This document shows positions 43,534 to 53,296 of a stretch of DNA of 64,000 bases, piece by piece (within the stretch, counting starts at the first letter, position 1; each line of letters begins with the position of its first letter). Source of the DNA: Paenibacillus shirakamiensis (lineage in GTDB: Bacteria > Bacillota > Bacilli > Paenibacillales > Paenibacillaceae); contig NZ_JAGGLD010000006.1 in the NCBI RefSeq assembly GCF_017874255.1, positions 1 through 64,000 on the forward strand. Reading direction: 5' to 3'. A model generated the notes under the pieces. It did no database searches. It was not told the origin of the DNA and was given only the letters and a program-made list of their open reading frames with translations. A program made the position numbers and the translations under genes.

Positions 43534-44013
43534 ATGGATATTCTAGGCTGGATTATTATTATCGCTCTCTTTGTAGTAGGAATTGCGGGGGCTGTGGTTC
43601 CTATTTTACCTGGAGTTGTCGCCATTTATGCCGCCTTCTTCGTCTATGGGTGGTTCTTTACCTTTGCACACTTCGGTTGGATATTCTGGACCTTGCAATC
43701 GTTAATCGTCATTGTCCTGCTAGCGGCTGATTATGCGGTAGGTGCTTGGGGAGTGAAGCGATTTGGAGGAAGCAAAGCATCCGTATGGCTAAGTACGATC
43801 GGTGCAATCATTGGACCCTTTGTCATTCCAGCTTTTGGTCTGATTATTGGTCCGTTCGTAGGGGCTGTCATCGGTGAACTCGTAACGGGATCTTCATTAG
43901 AGAAATCTGTCAAAGTCGGATTTGGTTCGGTAGTCGGTTTATTTAGCAGTATGGTTGTGAAGATCATATTGCAAATCGTTATGATCGTTGTATTTTTTAT
44001 TTGGATTAACTAA
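43534..44013 (+). CDS. DUF456 membrane protein
   Basis: A 159-residue protein with about five hydrophobic segments and Gly-rich helices (GPFVGAVIGELVTG), matching DUF456. Function is unknown. The ribosome site GAGGAGCAGG lies in the end of the HAD gene; the stop-to-start gap is 4 bp, so the two are coupled. An ORF start 20 codons upstream is not supported. Confidence 0.82.
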   Translation: MDILGWIIIIALFVVGIAGAVVPILPGVVAIYAAFFVYGWFFTFAHFGWIFWTLQSLIVIVLLAADYAVGAWGVKRFGGSKASVWLSTIGAIIGPFVIPAFGLIIGPFVGAVIGELVTGSSLEKSVKVGFGSVVGLFSSMVVKIILQIVMIVVFFIWIN

Positions 44014-44045
44014 GGAATGGTTTGTTAAGAAAGAAGGGACATCGT

Positions 44046-45686
44046 TTGTCGAAGCAAGAATCATTCATCAAGGGAACAATTATACTCGCTGCAGCGGCTT
44101 TAGTAGCGCGTGTATTAGGACTTGTCCAACGGGTTCCTCTCGAGCATATTTTAGGTTCTGTAGGTAATGCATCGTATACGATTGCCAATACTACATATTT
44201 ATTGCTACTGACGGTAGCTACTGCAGGTATTCCCAGCACTCTGAGTAAAATGGTCTCTGAACGATATGCTCTACAGCGCCCAAGTGAAGCGAAGCGAGTC
44301 TATCATGCTGCTCTAATTTTTGCTGTGGTTATCGGTGTGATTATGACAGTTCTTTTGTATGTGCTTGCACCTGCTTATGCTAACTATTCCAAGGAACCTG
44401 AGGCCGCAGGTGCAATTCGTGCTGTCGCTCCAGCGCTTCTGTTATTTCCCGCTATTGCTATGATGCGAGGTTATTTCCAAGGTAGAGGGATGATGGCGGC
44501 CAACGGTATATCGCAGATTATGGAGCAAATTCTTAGAGTTATCACTGGGGTAGGACTCGCTTTTGTTCTTTTACATGCAGGGTATGCCGATCAGGAAATT
44601 GCGGCGGGGGCCTCCTTTGGAGGCGTGCTTGGAAGTGTTGGGGCATTCATTATAATGCTCTATTATTCGATGAAATTAAAAAGAGATGATCGCAAGCTTC
44701 AACTAGAAGATTTGGCAATAGGAAATGAGCCTTTGCCTATGGGCCGAATTTATATGGATATCTTTAAGCTATCCATTCCTATTGTGTTGTCATCCCTTGC
44801 TGTTCCAGCGGTGTATGCCATCGATAGTACACTTGTTAAACCCTTACTTATTAGTCAAATAGGCAATGATCTGGCAACACATACGTTAGGTATATTAGGA
44901 AGCCGTGCACAAAGTATTGCAGGTATTCCGCCGATCCTTTCGATAGCGCTCAGCGCATCGTTGCTTCCCGTGATTGCGGCTGCTTTTGCACGGAACGATC
45001 GCCCTCATATGGAGCGGCAAATTACACTTGCGATGCGGGTGTCGATACTTACGGGTATGCCGATAGTAATTATATTGTGCTCCGCAGCTTATTCGTTAAA
45101 TGCCATGATATTTTCAACTCGGGACGGTAGCGGCATAATAGCTCTGCTAACATTAGGTACTATTTTTCAAATTACGATGTCTACCTCAAGCTCTATCTTG
45201 ATCGGAATGAACAAAGTAAAGGTATCGATGTTCAATGTTATTATCGGGATTGCCGTGAAACTTGTAGGTAGTTTTGCTCTAGCACCATTCTTCGGTGTAT
45301 ATGGAATTATTGTATCAACAGGTCTTTGTTTCTTGGTGATTACATTATTGAATCTACGTAAGGTTAAGATCATGGTGCCGTTCTCTATTCTAAAGGGGAG
45401 ATGGGCAGGATTTTTAATTACAATTGCTTTGCTGTATGGCGCAGGTTATAGCTTGAATCAGTTGGGTGTATGGATTGTGGATCACACTTCATGGTACCCA
45501 AGAGTGATTTTCTTCCTCATTTGCTGCGTGGTAGGTCTAGTTATCATGGCCCTCTACCCTGTCATGCTCGTTATTCTCCGCGTAGTACGCAAGGATGAGC
45601 TGGCTAGCTATCCACGGGTTTTACAAAAAGTGCTACGCCCACTTATGAGACTGCAACGAGGAACAGATGCAACAAGCGGATTGTAA
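44046..45686 (+). CDS. SpoVB/MurJ-type oligosaccharide flippase
   Basis: A 546-residue MOP-superfamily membrane protein with about 14 segments: FIKGTIILAAAALVARVLGL at the N-terminus and GYFQGRGMMAANGISQIMEQ in the first half. Relatives (SpoVB, YtgP/MurJ) flip lipid-linked cell-wall precursors across the membrane. Which paralog this is cannot be told. TTG at 44046 with AAGAAGGGA is preferred; TTG at 44022 is possible. It lies 8-32 bp from the DUF456 gene. Confidence 0.85.
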   Translation: MSKQESFIKGTIILAAAALVARVLGLVQRVPLEHILGSVGNASYTIANTTYLLLLTVATAGIPSTLSKMVSERYALQRPSEAKRVYHAALIFAVVIGVIMTVLLYVLAPAYANYSKEPEAAGAIRAVAPALLLFPAIAMMRGYFQGRGMMAANGISQIMEQILRVITGVGLAFVLLHAGYADQEIAAGASFGGVLGSVGAFIIMLYYSMKLKRDDRKLQLEDLAIGNEPLPMGRIYMDIFKLSIPIVLSSLAVPAVYAIDSTLVKPLLISQIGNDLATHTLGILGSRAQSIAGIPPILSIALSASLLPVIAAAFARNDRPHMERQITLAMRVSILTGMPIVIILCSAAYSLNAMIFSTRDGSGIIALLTLGTIFQITMSTSSSILIGMNKVKVSMFNVIIGIAVKLVGSFALAPFFGVYGIIVSTGLCFLVITLLNLRKVKIMVPFSILKGRWAGFLITIALLYGAGYSLNQLGVWIVDHTSWYPRVIFFLICCVVGLVIMALYPVMLVILRVVRKDELASYPRVLQKVLRPLMRLQRGTDATSGL

Positions 45687-45690
45687 GCCA

Positions 45691-47034
45691 TCAGATATTT
45701 GCGGCATCATGGGCAATCGCCGTCTTCAGAATTCCTAGTCGGTGTTCGTAACTAATGTCACACAGATATGGGGATTCTGGCTTGCTTAGGCCATCTAATG
45801 CACGATGATCCTGCATCCAATCTTCACGGTTAATGGGTTCATAGGGTGTATCACCCCAAGCTTCAAGTAAAACAGGTGCATATAATCTTTGCCCAAGAGG
45901 GAGCTTATCCTTCCCGAGAAGCGTTGATTCCTCTAAAGAGGCAGTCAGCGCTTCTTCTTTGCGTGTTGTGAACAGAGAAGGCCAGTAATCGGCTCGAGAT
46001 CCTGTGTGCGGTATACGTGAAGCAAATGCTTCGGTACCCTTGCGAAGAGCAGGAAGACCAAACAACAGGGCATATAGACTTTTGCCAAATGATATGCGGG
46101 TAGTCAGACTGGTGAAATCACTGAGAATTCGCCCTGCTAGGCGCAGGGGTTGTTCTTCTAATGCGCAAGGCATCCGCACATCCTGCTGATCTAGCATCGG
46201 AAGGATTACTTGATTAAGTCCTGCAAGGTTGTGAATGTGGAAGCTGGCTTTGTCTGTGACACGTTGTTGGAAATAAGGCTGCTGAACGACTCTTCGCTCA
46301 ATATAATTTTGTTCATTGATAATGAGTCCGACCGTGAGCAAAGCACTTCCCCGCTCTAGCCAAAATTTATCCCAGAAAGGCTGCATGAACCTAGACACAT
46401 GGAAATAAGGAAGCAGGTGGAAAAGACTTCTGCCCAGTTCCCGGCTCTTGATGTATAGTAGCAGCTGCGGATAAGCATCTTGGAAAATCAAAGCATTGCT
46501 TCGCTCCAAAAATCGATAGACCGCTTCCTTCGAAGCTTCATCAAGCAAAGGATACATCTGTCCCCCGCGTAGATCGCTCATATTCCATCCTCCATTGCGG
46601 GATACCATGTGCGCTAAAAAGGCCCAGTGGAGTTCGGGATAAATCTGATAGCATTCCCAATAGGCTTTGGTTCGGCTGAGGTTGCTAATGTTGCTGGATT
46701 GCGTCCGGGCAGCAATTTCCTTAGCTATAAGCTCCTCTTCTGGGTTAAGGAACGAGCATTCTCCCGTCTGCACCATTTGTTCTTCCTTCCGTCCTTGTCC
46801 GCTTCGACGGAGCAAATCTTCTATTTCCGAATACACATTTAGTGCAGAGGCTTCATTCCAGTCCAGATTGACACGTTCTTCGCGTAATTGACTAGAAGAA
46901 GAATAGGCGGCGGCTTTGCCTTTGATGGTCTCACCTACAATAGCAGGTACTGAAAATAGAAATTCTTTTACTACAGATAGTAGTCCACGATCAGATAATT
47001 TCGTAGAAGCGGGTATTTTAGGCATCCGCATCAC
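45691..47034 (-). CDS. DUF2515 protein
   Basis: A 447-residue protein with the family hallmark MVSRNGGWNMSDLRGG. It is otherwise Arg/Leu-rich and soluble, with no signal peptide seen. DUF2515 (B. subtilis YppC) has no known function. It converges with the flippase gene (4 bp between stops) and diverges from the thioredoxin gene. Confidence 0.85.
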   Translation of the reverse strand: MMRMPKIPASTKLSDRGLLSVVKEFLFSVPAIVGETIKGKAAAYSSSSQLREERVNLDWNEASALNVYSEIEDLLRRSGQGRKEEQMVQTGECSFLNPEEELIAKEIAARTQSSNISNLSRTKAYWECYQIYPELHWAFLAHMVSRNGGWNMSDLRGGQMYPLLDEASKEAVYRFLERSNALIFQDAYPQLLLYIKSRELGRSLFHLLPYFHVSRFMQPFWDKFWLERGSALLTVGLIINEQNYIERRVVQQPYFQQRVTDKASFHIHNLAGLNQVILPMLDQQDVRMPCALEEQPLRLAGRILSDFTSLTTRISFGKSLYALLFGLPALRKGTEAFASRIPHTGSRADYWPSLFTTRKEEALTASLEESTLLGKDKLPLGQRLYAPVLLEAWGDTPYEPINREDWMQDHRALDGLSKPESPYLCDISYEHRLGILKTAIAHDAANI

Positions 47035-47142
47035 TCACTTTCGCAAAAATTGGGTATACGTATAGTATCGCCGAAATAATTGACTTCCACTCTTGGTTTT
47101 GGTTGACTAAGAATGAGAACAAGTGAAGGGATTGAAGAGTCC

Positions 47143-47508
47143 ATGGAAAAAGTATCGAACTCAGGAATTTTTCGAGTACATACCCAATCAAGTAATTTAG
47201 TGATCGGAGTATTTAAAGCAGATTGGTGCGGAGATTGTAAATTCATTGAACCGTTCTGGCCTGAAATTGAAGAGAAGTATGGGGATCGTATTACCTTTAT
47301 CGAAGTGGATACCGAGCAAGTTCCAGATCTCGTGGATGAATTGAATATTTTAGGTATACCGAGTTTTGTTGCATTTACAGATGGCCGGGAATTAGTGCGG
47401 TATGTGAACAAGGCACGTAAATCACGTGAAGAGATTGAAGATTTCTTAAATCGCGCACTCGATGTCTATCGGACCTTGCATGATACAGCGGAACGCAAGG
47501 AAGAATAG
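47143..47508 (+). CDS. Thioredoxin-family protein
   Basis: A 121-residue thioredoxin fold with redox motif ADWCGDCKFIEPFWPEIEEKY and the cis-Pro region ILGIPSFVAFTDG. The CGDC centre differs from classic CGPC thioredoxin, so a specialised role is likely. An in-frame ATG at 47113 is possible; GAAGGG favours 47143. Confidence 0.87.
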   Translation: MEKVSNSGIFRVHTQSSNLVIGVFKADWCGDCKFIEPFWPEIEEKYGDRITFIEVDTEQVPDLVDELNILGIPSFVAFTDGRELVRYVNKARKSREEIEDFLNRALDVYRTLHDTAERKEE

Positions 47509-47534
47509 CCCAATTTTTCTTAGATATGCAACAA

Positions 47535-47574
47535 TAAAAAGACTTCATCCTCTTGAGGATGAGGTCCTTTTTTA
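47535..47574 (+). terminator. Terminator of the thioredoxin gene
   Basis: Stem AAGACTTCATCCTC against GAGGATGAGGTCCTT followed by T4. Confidence 0.9.
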
Positions 47575-47682
47575 AATTGAACATTTTGTCACAAGTGGTT
47601 TGTGATAAGGCGCACACCATCGGTTATAATGAAGATGTTACATGAGGACGTACTCAAAATTCATATAGCAGGTGGGGATATC

Positions 47683-48639
47683 TTGAATACCAAACAACTG
47701 AAATGGCTGAGCTATGCAACCAGCTTCATCATGCTGATGGCAACGCTCGGAGGAACAGTAGTAACTAAAACGGACGCAGGACTTGGATGTGGTAAAGAGT
47801 GGCCGCTATGTAACGGTACTTTTGTACCGGCACATACTTTGTCTTCTTTAATTGAATATTCGCACCGGGCTGTAAGTGGGGCTGCAGGCATGGTGGCTCT
47901 AGCTGCTTTCATTGCTTTCATGATCTATAGAAAAGAGCGGCGTGATCTTCGGATGTACGCTACACTTTCATTAATATTTGTTATAATACAAGCAGGCATG
48001 GGCGCATTCGCTGTTGTATTTTCGCAGTCCTCTGCTATTATGGCCTTACATTTCGGGTTTTCACTAATTGCCTTTGCAAGTTCGGTCATGTTAGCTTTAG
48101 GGATGCGTCAAGAAGACAAACAGCAGCATCTTGCACCGCTTCCTCCAGCAGCACCTGTGACTAAAGGATTACGAAATTGGGTATGGTTCGCAACGGCATA
48201 TACGTATATCGTGGTTTACTTAGGAGCGTATGTTAGTCATACGAATTCCGCTGGCGGATGTTCAGGATGGCCTTTATGTAACGGAGCATTGATTCCAGAG
48301 CTAAGCGGCGGGGTGACCATTGCCTTTATTCACCGGTTAGGCGCTTTTTTATTGTTCATAGTGATTGGTATAGTAGGACATTTCGCATATCGTCATAATC
48401 CTTACAACAAAGAGATTCGCTCTTTGGGCGTATGGGCTACGGTTCTCGTACTTATTCAGATTTTAACTGGGGGTTTCTTGGTATTTAACTTGTACAACCC
48501 TAGAATGTATATCTTTGCTTCACTCGCCCATATCTTTGTACTGGCTACATTGTTCGGTGTTCTCTGTTATATGAGCGTTAGAACATGGCAGCTTAGCAGA
48601 TCGGCAGTGAGAGAAGAACGTATGACAAAACACGTATAA
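47683..48639 (+). CDS. ctaA: Heme A synthase
   Basis: A 318-residue protein with eight membrane segments that oxidises heme O to heme A. Two cysteine pairs are present in the extracytoplasmic loops (CGKEWPLCNG and CSGWPLCNG) and His ligands in EYSHRAV and IHRLGA. The start is TTG at 47683 with AGGTGGGGA upstream; the ORF extends 27 codons upstream. A TATAAT at 47625-47630 may be its promoter. It works with ctaB at 32.6 kb. Confidence 0.93.
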   Translation: MNTKQLKWLSYATSFIMLMATLGGTVVTKTDAGLGCGKEWPLCNGTFVPAHTLSSLIEYSHRAVSGAAGMVALAAFIAFMIYRKERRDLRMYATLSLIFVIIQAGMGAFAVVFSQSSAIMALHFGFSLIAFASSVMLALGMRQEDKQQHLAPLPPAAPVTKGLRNWVWFATAYTYIVVYLGAYVSHTNSAGGCSGWPLCNGALIPELSGGVTIAFIHRLGAFLLFIVIGIVGHFAYRHNPYNKEIRSLGVWATVLVLIQILTGGFLVFNLYNPRMYIFASLAHIFVLATLFGVLCYMSVRTWQLSRSAVREERMTKHV

Positions 48640-48687
48640 TTACACTTATAAGTGCAGCGCCGGGTTTTATTTTGAGGAGGAATGTTT

Positions 48688-50454
48688 GTGAGTTATCGGA
48701 ATTTAAGACAGTGGATCGAAGCGCTTCGCAAGGAAAAAGAATTGGCGATTATCGATGCGCCAGTTGATCCCTATTTGGAGCTTGCGGAGATTCACCGCCG
48801 CGTCATTGAAGAAGGAGGACCTGCCCTTCTATTCACAAATGTAAAAGGTACTCCGTTCCCGGTGGCAACGAACTTATTCGGCACCCCAAGACGGGTGGAT
48901 ATGGCTTTCGGGCCGCGCCCTGAGCAATTAGCTAATCGATTAGTGGGAGCCATGAACACCTTATTACCCCCAACACCTAAGGCGCTATGGAATGAACGAG
49001 GTTTAATTAGAGAAGTCATGAAAGTGGGCATGAAGACGACCGTCAAAGGAGAAGCACCGATTCTTCAAGTATGTCGTACTGATCAGCCGCTTGCAGATCT
49101 ACCCAAAGTGACGAGTTGGCAGGAGGACGGAGGTCCTTTTATTACCCTGCCACTCGTATACACAGAGAACCCGAATCAGCCGAAGGATAATAACTTAGGG
49201 ATGTACCGGGTACAGATATTTGATGATCAGACTACAGGCATCCACTGGCAGATTCAAAAGGGTGGAGGGTTTCACTATCATGAAGCGGAGAAGCTGAATC
49301 AAGCTTTGCCGGTATCGATCTTTATCGGGGGGCCACCAGCTCTAATTGCAGGGGCTATAGCACCTGTGCCTGAACACTTGTCCGAATTATTGGTAACTTC
49401 ATTCATTTTGGGTGAGAAATTGCCTATGGCGGACAATCCGATGGGTGGGCATCGCATCCCAGCAGAACTGGAGTTTGCTATCCAAGGACTGGTTCCTCCG
49501 CATGAACGACGTATGGAAGGCCCTTTCGGAGATCATTTTGGTTATTATTCTTTAGCGCACGAATTCCCGTTTCTTCGGGTCAATCATATGTGGCATCGCA
49601 AAGATGCGATTTATCCAGCAACTATTGTAGGCAAACCAAGGCAAGAAGATTATTATATTGGAGAATTTTTGCAAAAATTATTATCTCCGGCTTTTCCAAT
49701 TGTCATGCCAAGCGTGCGTTCATTGTGGACGTATTCGGAGACCGGTTTCCATGCTCTAGCTTCTGCGGTAGTGCGGGAAAGTTATTCTAGAGAAGCGTTG
49801 GTAGCTGGGTTCCGTATCTTGGGAGAAGGGCAATTATCATTAACCAAATTTCTAATGCTTACTAATGTACCTGTGGAATTATCTGATTTCAAAACTTTGT
49901 TACGTACCATCTTGGAACGATTCGATCCACGTACAGATCTATTGATCTTCAACAAAACGTCCAATGATACCTTGGATTATACAGGTCTACATCTTAATCA
50001 TGGTAGCAAAGCCATCCTCATAGGCGTAGGCGATCCCGTTCGTGAACTGCCTCGTGAGTACACAGAAGGGGATATTGCAGAAATTACTGAAATTGCCCCA
50101 TTCCATGATGGATGTTTAGTGGTGTCTGGAGCATCCTATGAAGAGGAGCCTGAGCTAGCTGAGCGTGTGTTAGGACGCTTGCGTGAAAGGGGAACGGCGT
50201 GGCCAATGGTCGTGCTGACGGATCATGCACATGCAGTTGCTCAGACTTCGAATGCATTCTTATGGACCGTATTCACAAGATTTAACCCCGCTACAGATAT
50301 CTTTGCCGATGCGGAAGTGAAGCAGCATCACTTGTCGTATAGCTTGCCTATCGTAATTGATGCACGAATGAAGCCGGGTTATCCAGATGAACTCTTTGCT
50401 CGCGAAGATATTGTGAAGCTGGTAAATGATCGGTGGAAGACGTATTTTGCTTAA
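48688..50454 (+). CDS. UbiD-family decarboxylase
   Basis: A 588-residue prenylated-FMN-dependent decarboxylase: VTSWQEDGGPFITLPLVYT, the metal/flavin region PMGGHRIPAELEFAIQ and GPFGDHFGYYSL. UbiD enzymes decarboxylate aromatic acids in quinone synthesis. With mqnE at 57 kb, it may act in futalosine-type menaquinone synthesis; that is inference. GAGGAGG 7 bp before GTG 48688 marks the start; an ATG at 48682 is too close to it. Confidence 0.88.
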   Translation: MSYRNLRQWIEALRKEKELAIIDAPVDPYLELAEIHRRVIEEGGPALLFTNVKGTPFPVATNLFGTPRRVDMAFGPRPEQLANRLVGAMNTLLPPTPKALWNERGLIREVMKVGMKTTVKGEAPILQVCRTDQPLADLPKVTSWQEDGGPFITLPLVYTENPNQPKDNNLGMYRVQIFDDQTTGIHWQIQKGGGFHYHEAEKLNQALPVSIFIGGPPALIAGAIAPVPEHLSELLVTSFILGEKLPMADNPMGGHRIPAELEFAIQGLVPPHERRMEGPFGDHFGYYSLAHEFPFLRVNHMWHRKDAIYPATIVGKPRQEDYYIGEFLQKLLSPAFPIVMPSVRSLWTYSETGFHALASAVVRESYSREALVAGFRILGEGQLSLTKFLMLTNVPVELSDFKTLLRTILERFDPRTDLLIFNKTSNDTLDYTGLHLNHGSKAILIGVGDPVRELPREYTEGDIAEITEIAPFHDGCLVVSGASYEEEPELAERVLGRLRERGTAWPMVVLTDHAHAVAQTSNAFLWTVFTRFNPATDIFADAEVKQHHLSYSLPIVIDARMKPGYPDELFAREDIVKLVNDRWKTYFA

Positions 50455-50516
50455 AGCTGGTGGAATGTAGTTCATTGGATAGTAGTTCTTTTCCTAACCG
50501 AAAGAGGTGGTACCCT

Positions 50517-51248
50517 TTGCTGAGAAGTCTGCTTGGAGAGCCGCCAAGGCATAATGAAGGATTGCTTTTACAGACGTTTCAGGAAATGGAACAAGCCGTT
50601 CAACTGTTCCAAGTAGACGGTCATATCCATCGGGAGCATGAAAAAGATTATTACAAATTCCAGGTGTGGACGTTGGGTATTATTTCATCACTAGATGAAT
50701 TGGAGCAATGTACGTATGCTGCCGGGCATTTCCGTAACTTAGTCCACACGAAACTTATGGAAGACATGGGACCGCAAGAAAAGGGCGATTATGCAAGATA
50801 TGTGTACTTTTACAAAGATGGGTTCATTCGAGTGTTCTCTCTTCTTGATAAGCTAGCTACATTGTTAAATGAGCTGTATCATCTGGAGACGGCCAAGACC
50901 AAACCGCACTATTCCTATTTTACAATTCTTAGGCAGTTTGAATACATGAAGCTGTACACGGACCTCGGAGAGAAGCTTCTTGCAATCAAAGAGGAACACA
51001 ACGAACCCTTATCTAACTTAAGACGACGACGTAATATGGAGATTCATTACATGAATGCCGAGATGCAGGATGACTTGTGGCAGAAGCATCAATCACTTCA
51101 TAACAAATTGGAACTTGAAGACTTGGATAAGCATTTATATGATCTTACAGAAAGTTATCTTGTGGTTCTCAAATCGCTTCATACTGCTTTCTCTTATACT
51201 AATGATTATATTGGCAGGCAAACTTGTCGGAATAATATGATTAAGTGA
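50517..51248 (+). CDS. HEPN-domain-like protein
   Basis: A 243-residue helical protein. RRRRNMEIHYMN contains an R-x4-H motif of the HEPN type, seen in ribonucleases and structural helical domains. It may match the Cthe_2314-type HEPN family (uncertain). The start is TTG at 50517 with AGAGGTGG upstream; the ORF runs 28 codons further up. It lies between a UbiD gene and an S-box leader. Function unknown; no toxin or antitoxin partner is visible. Confidence 0.6.
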   Translation: MLRSLLGEPPRHNEGLLLQTFQEMEQAVQLFQVDGHIHREHEKDYYKFQVWTLGIISSLDELEQCTYAAGHFRNLVHTKLMEDMGPQEKGDYARYVYFYKDGFIRVFSLLDKLATLLNELYHLETAKTKPHYSYFTILRQFEYMKLYTDLGEKLLAIKEEHNEPLSNLRRRRNMEIHYMNAEMQDDLWQKHQSLHNKLELEDLDKHLYDLTESYLVVLKSLHTAFSYTNDYIGRQTCRNNMIK

Positions 51249-51258
51249 ATATTTTCCT

Positions 51259-51287
51259 TTGACAAACGTTTGAAAAGCCTCTATACT
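51259..51287 (+). promoter_or_regulatory. Promoter of the metNIQ leader
   Basis: TTGACA (51259-51264), 17-bp spacer, TATACT (51282-51287). Confidence 0.85.
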
Positions 51288-51343
51288 TGGAAACAGTTTC
51301 AGAAACACAACAGCAAACTACAACTCATTTACAATTTCATATT

Positions 51344-51517
51344 TCTTATCAAGAGTGGTGGAGGGACAGGCCCTATGAAACCCGGCAACCGGTTCACAAT
51401 AGTGTGAATGACATGGTGCTAAATCCTCGGAGTCGCATACTGCGGTTCTGACAGATGAGAAGGTATATCTCAAATTTATGAGAGCCCTGCGATTCTGCCT
51501 AGGGCTCTTTTTTATAT
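51344..51517 (+). promoter_or_regulatory. SAM-I (S-box) riboswitch upstream of metNIQ
   Basis: The hallmark core TATCAAGAGTGGTGGAGGGA, then GGCCCTATGAAACCCGGCAACC, is followed by a terminator hairpin (AGAGCCCT/AGGGCTCT) and T6. High SAM should terminate transcription, so methionine uptake runs only when SAM is low. Confidence 0.95.
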
Positions 51518-51537
51518 AATCAGGAGGGATTTGAACT

Positions 51538-52554
51538 TTGATTGAGCTTAAACAGCTGACCAAGACGTATAAGACAAGGAATAAGCCAACGACGGCTTTG
51601 GCTAATCTGAACTTGTCGGTACAAAAGGGCGAAATATTTGGGGTGATTGGACACTCTGGTGCAGGCAAAAGTACGCTAATCCGCTGTATCAATCTGCTAG
51701 AACGTCCTACTTCCGGTGAAGTATGGGTAGGGGGTGTGAACCTTACGTCGCTTGGACAGAAAGAACTACAAATACAAAGACGAAAAATCAGTATGATATT
51801 TCAGCACTTTAATCTGTTATCTTCTTCAACAGTCTATGATAATATTGCATTTCCCTTGACCCTAATTCGCACACCTAACTCCACCATTAAAGCAAAAGTT
51901 ATGGAGCTGCTAAGTCTTGTAGGGCTTGAGGAACACAAAGATAAATACCCTGCTCAACTGTCGGGTGGACAGAAGCAAAGAGTAGGCATTGCTAGAGCAT
52001 TAGCAAGTGACCCGGATGTACTGCTCTGTGACGAAGCAACTTCTGCTTTGGATCCACAGACGACAGATTCCATTTTAAATTTACTTTTGGATATCAACAA
52101 GCGCTTCAAACTGACCATTTTATTGATCACGCATGAAATGCATGTCATTCAGAACATTTGTGACCGGGTAGCGGTTATTCATGATGGAGATATCGTGGAG
52201 CAGGGGCCTGTTGCTCAAGTCTTTTTGAAACCGCAACATGCGGTTACTCGCGAATTCATTTATCGGGAGTCTTCAGGGCAGAATGCTTACAACCTGATCT
52301 TGCCGAATTCGAACAAAGGCTTTACACAACGTGTCAAAATTACTTTCTTAGGTGAACAGACATATGATTCTGTCTTATCCCAAATCGTGAGAGAAACGGG
52401 TGTGAATTTTGCCATCCTGCAAGGGACGATATCCACGATCAAACAAGTACCTTATGGACAATTACTGGTTTCTTTTGAAGGAGATCCTGCAGGCATTGAT
52501 CAGACGATCTCAAAACTTCGGGCAAGAAATCTGGATGTGGAGGTGATGAATTGA
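51538..52554 (+). CDS. metN: Methionine ABC transporter ATP-binding protein
   Basis: A 338-residue ATPase: Walker A GHSGAGKST (about residues 38-46), Q-loop, signature LSGGQKQRVGIARAL and Walker B VLLCDEATSALDP; C-terminal NIL domain (about 260-338) typical of MetN. The start is TTG with CAGGAGGG upstream. It powers D/L-methionine uptake with MetI and MetQ. Confidence 0.95.
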   Translation: MIELKQLTKTYKTRNKPTTALANLNLSVQKGEIFGVIGHSGAGKSTLIRCINLLERPTSGEVWVGGVNLTSLGQKELQIQRRKISMIFQHFNLLSSSTVYDNIAFPLTLIRTPNSTIKAKVMELLSLVGLEEHKDKYPAQLSGGQKQRVGIARALASDPDVLLCDEATSALDPQTTDSILNLLLDINKRFKLTILLITHEMHVIQNICDRVAVIHDGDIVEQGPVAQVFLKPQHAVTREFIYRESSGQNAYNLILPNSNKGFTQRVKITFLGEQTYDSVLSQIVRETGVNFAILQGTISTIKQVPYGQLLVSFEGDPAGIDQTISKLRARNLDVEVMN

Positions 52555-53216
52555 ATTTAGATTTTTCACTAATCGATTGGGAAGAGATGGGACAGGCCTG
52601 TCTGGACACTCTTCAAATGTTAGGCTACTCTGCTGTATTTATTTTCATTCTAGGACTGCCGCTGGGTATCATTTTATTTCTTTCATCTCGTTCCAAGCTT
52701 ACCGTAATGAAATGGATGTATGGCGTGTTATCTTTTGTAGTTAACATTCTTCGTTCTTTGCCCTTTATCATTCTTATCGTAGCTATGATTCCGCTAACAA
52801 GATCCATTATGGGCGTATCGTACGGGGTAGAGGGCACGATTCCTCCACTAGTGATTGGTGCAGCGCCTTTCTTTGCTAGACTAGTAGAGACGGCACTTCG
52901 TGAAGTGGATCGTGGCGTCATTGAAGCGGCACATGCCATGGGGGCATCTACGTTTCAAGTGATTCGTAAAGTGCTTTTACCCGAAGCCTTGCCAGGACTC
53001 ATCGCTGGAATGACTATCACTGTAGTTACCTTAGTGTCCTATACGGCGATGGCAGGTATGGTGGGTGGCGGTGGACTAGGGGATTTAGCGATTAGATACG
53101 GGTACCAGCGTTATGAAAAGGAAGTTATGATCGTATCTGTGTTGATTATTATTGTGATGGTTCAACTGCTTCAAATGTTAGGGGATCGGTTGGTCACCCA
53201 TTTCACTCGGAAATAA
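52551..53216 (+). CDS. metI: Methionine ABC transporter permease
   Basis: A 221-residue permease with about five membrane segments and the EAA loop EAAHAMGASTFQVIRKVLLP. TTG start overlaps the metN stop by 4 bp; GGAGGTGATGAA is just upstream. Also called metP in B. subtilis. Confidence 0.94.
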   Translation: MNLDFSLIDWEEMGQACLDTLQMLGYSAVFIFILGLPLGIILFLSSRSKLTVMKWMYGVLSFVVNILRSLPFIILIVAMIPLTRSIMGVSYGVEGTIPPLVIGAAPFFARLVETALREVDRGVIEAAHAMGASTFQVIRKVLLPEALPGLIAGMTITVVTLVSYTAMAGMVGGGGLGDLAIRYGYQRYEKEVMIVSVLIIIVMVQLLQMLGDRLVTHFTRK

Positions 53217-53296
53217 GGCTAAACACATAGATATATGTACGTCCACAGTGTCCTTATTCAAAAAAATTAGATGTACATTGGAGGAGGAAAAGATTT

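Noticed and set aside
50517-51248. HEPN/MNT toxin-antitoxin module
   Set aside because: No nucleotidyltransferase partner gene is beside the HEPN-like gene.
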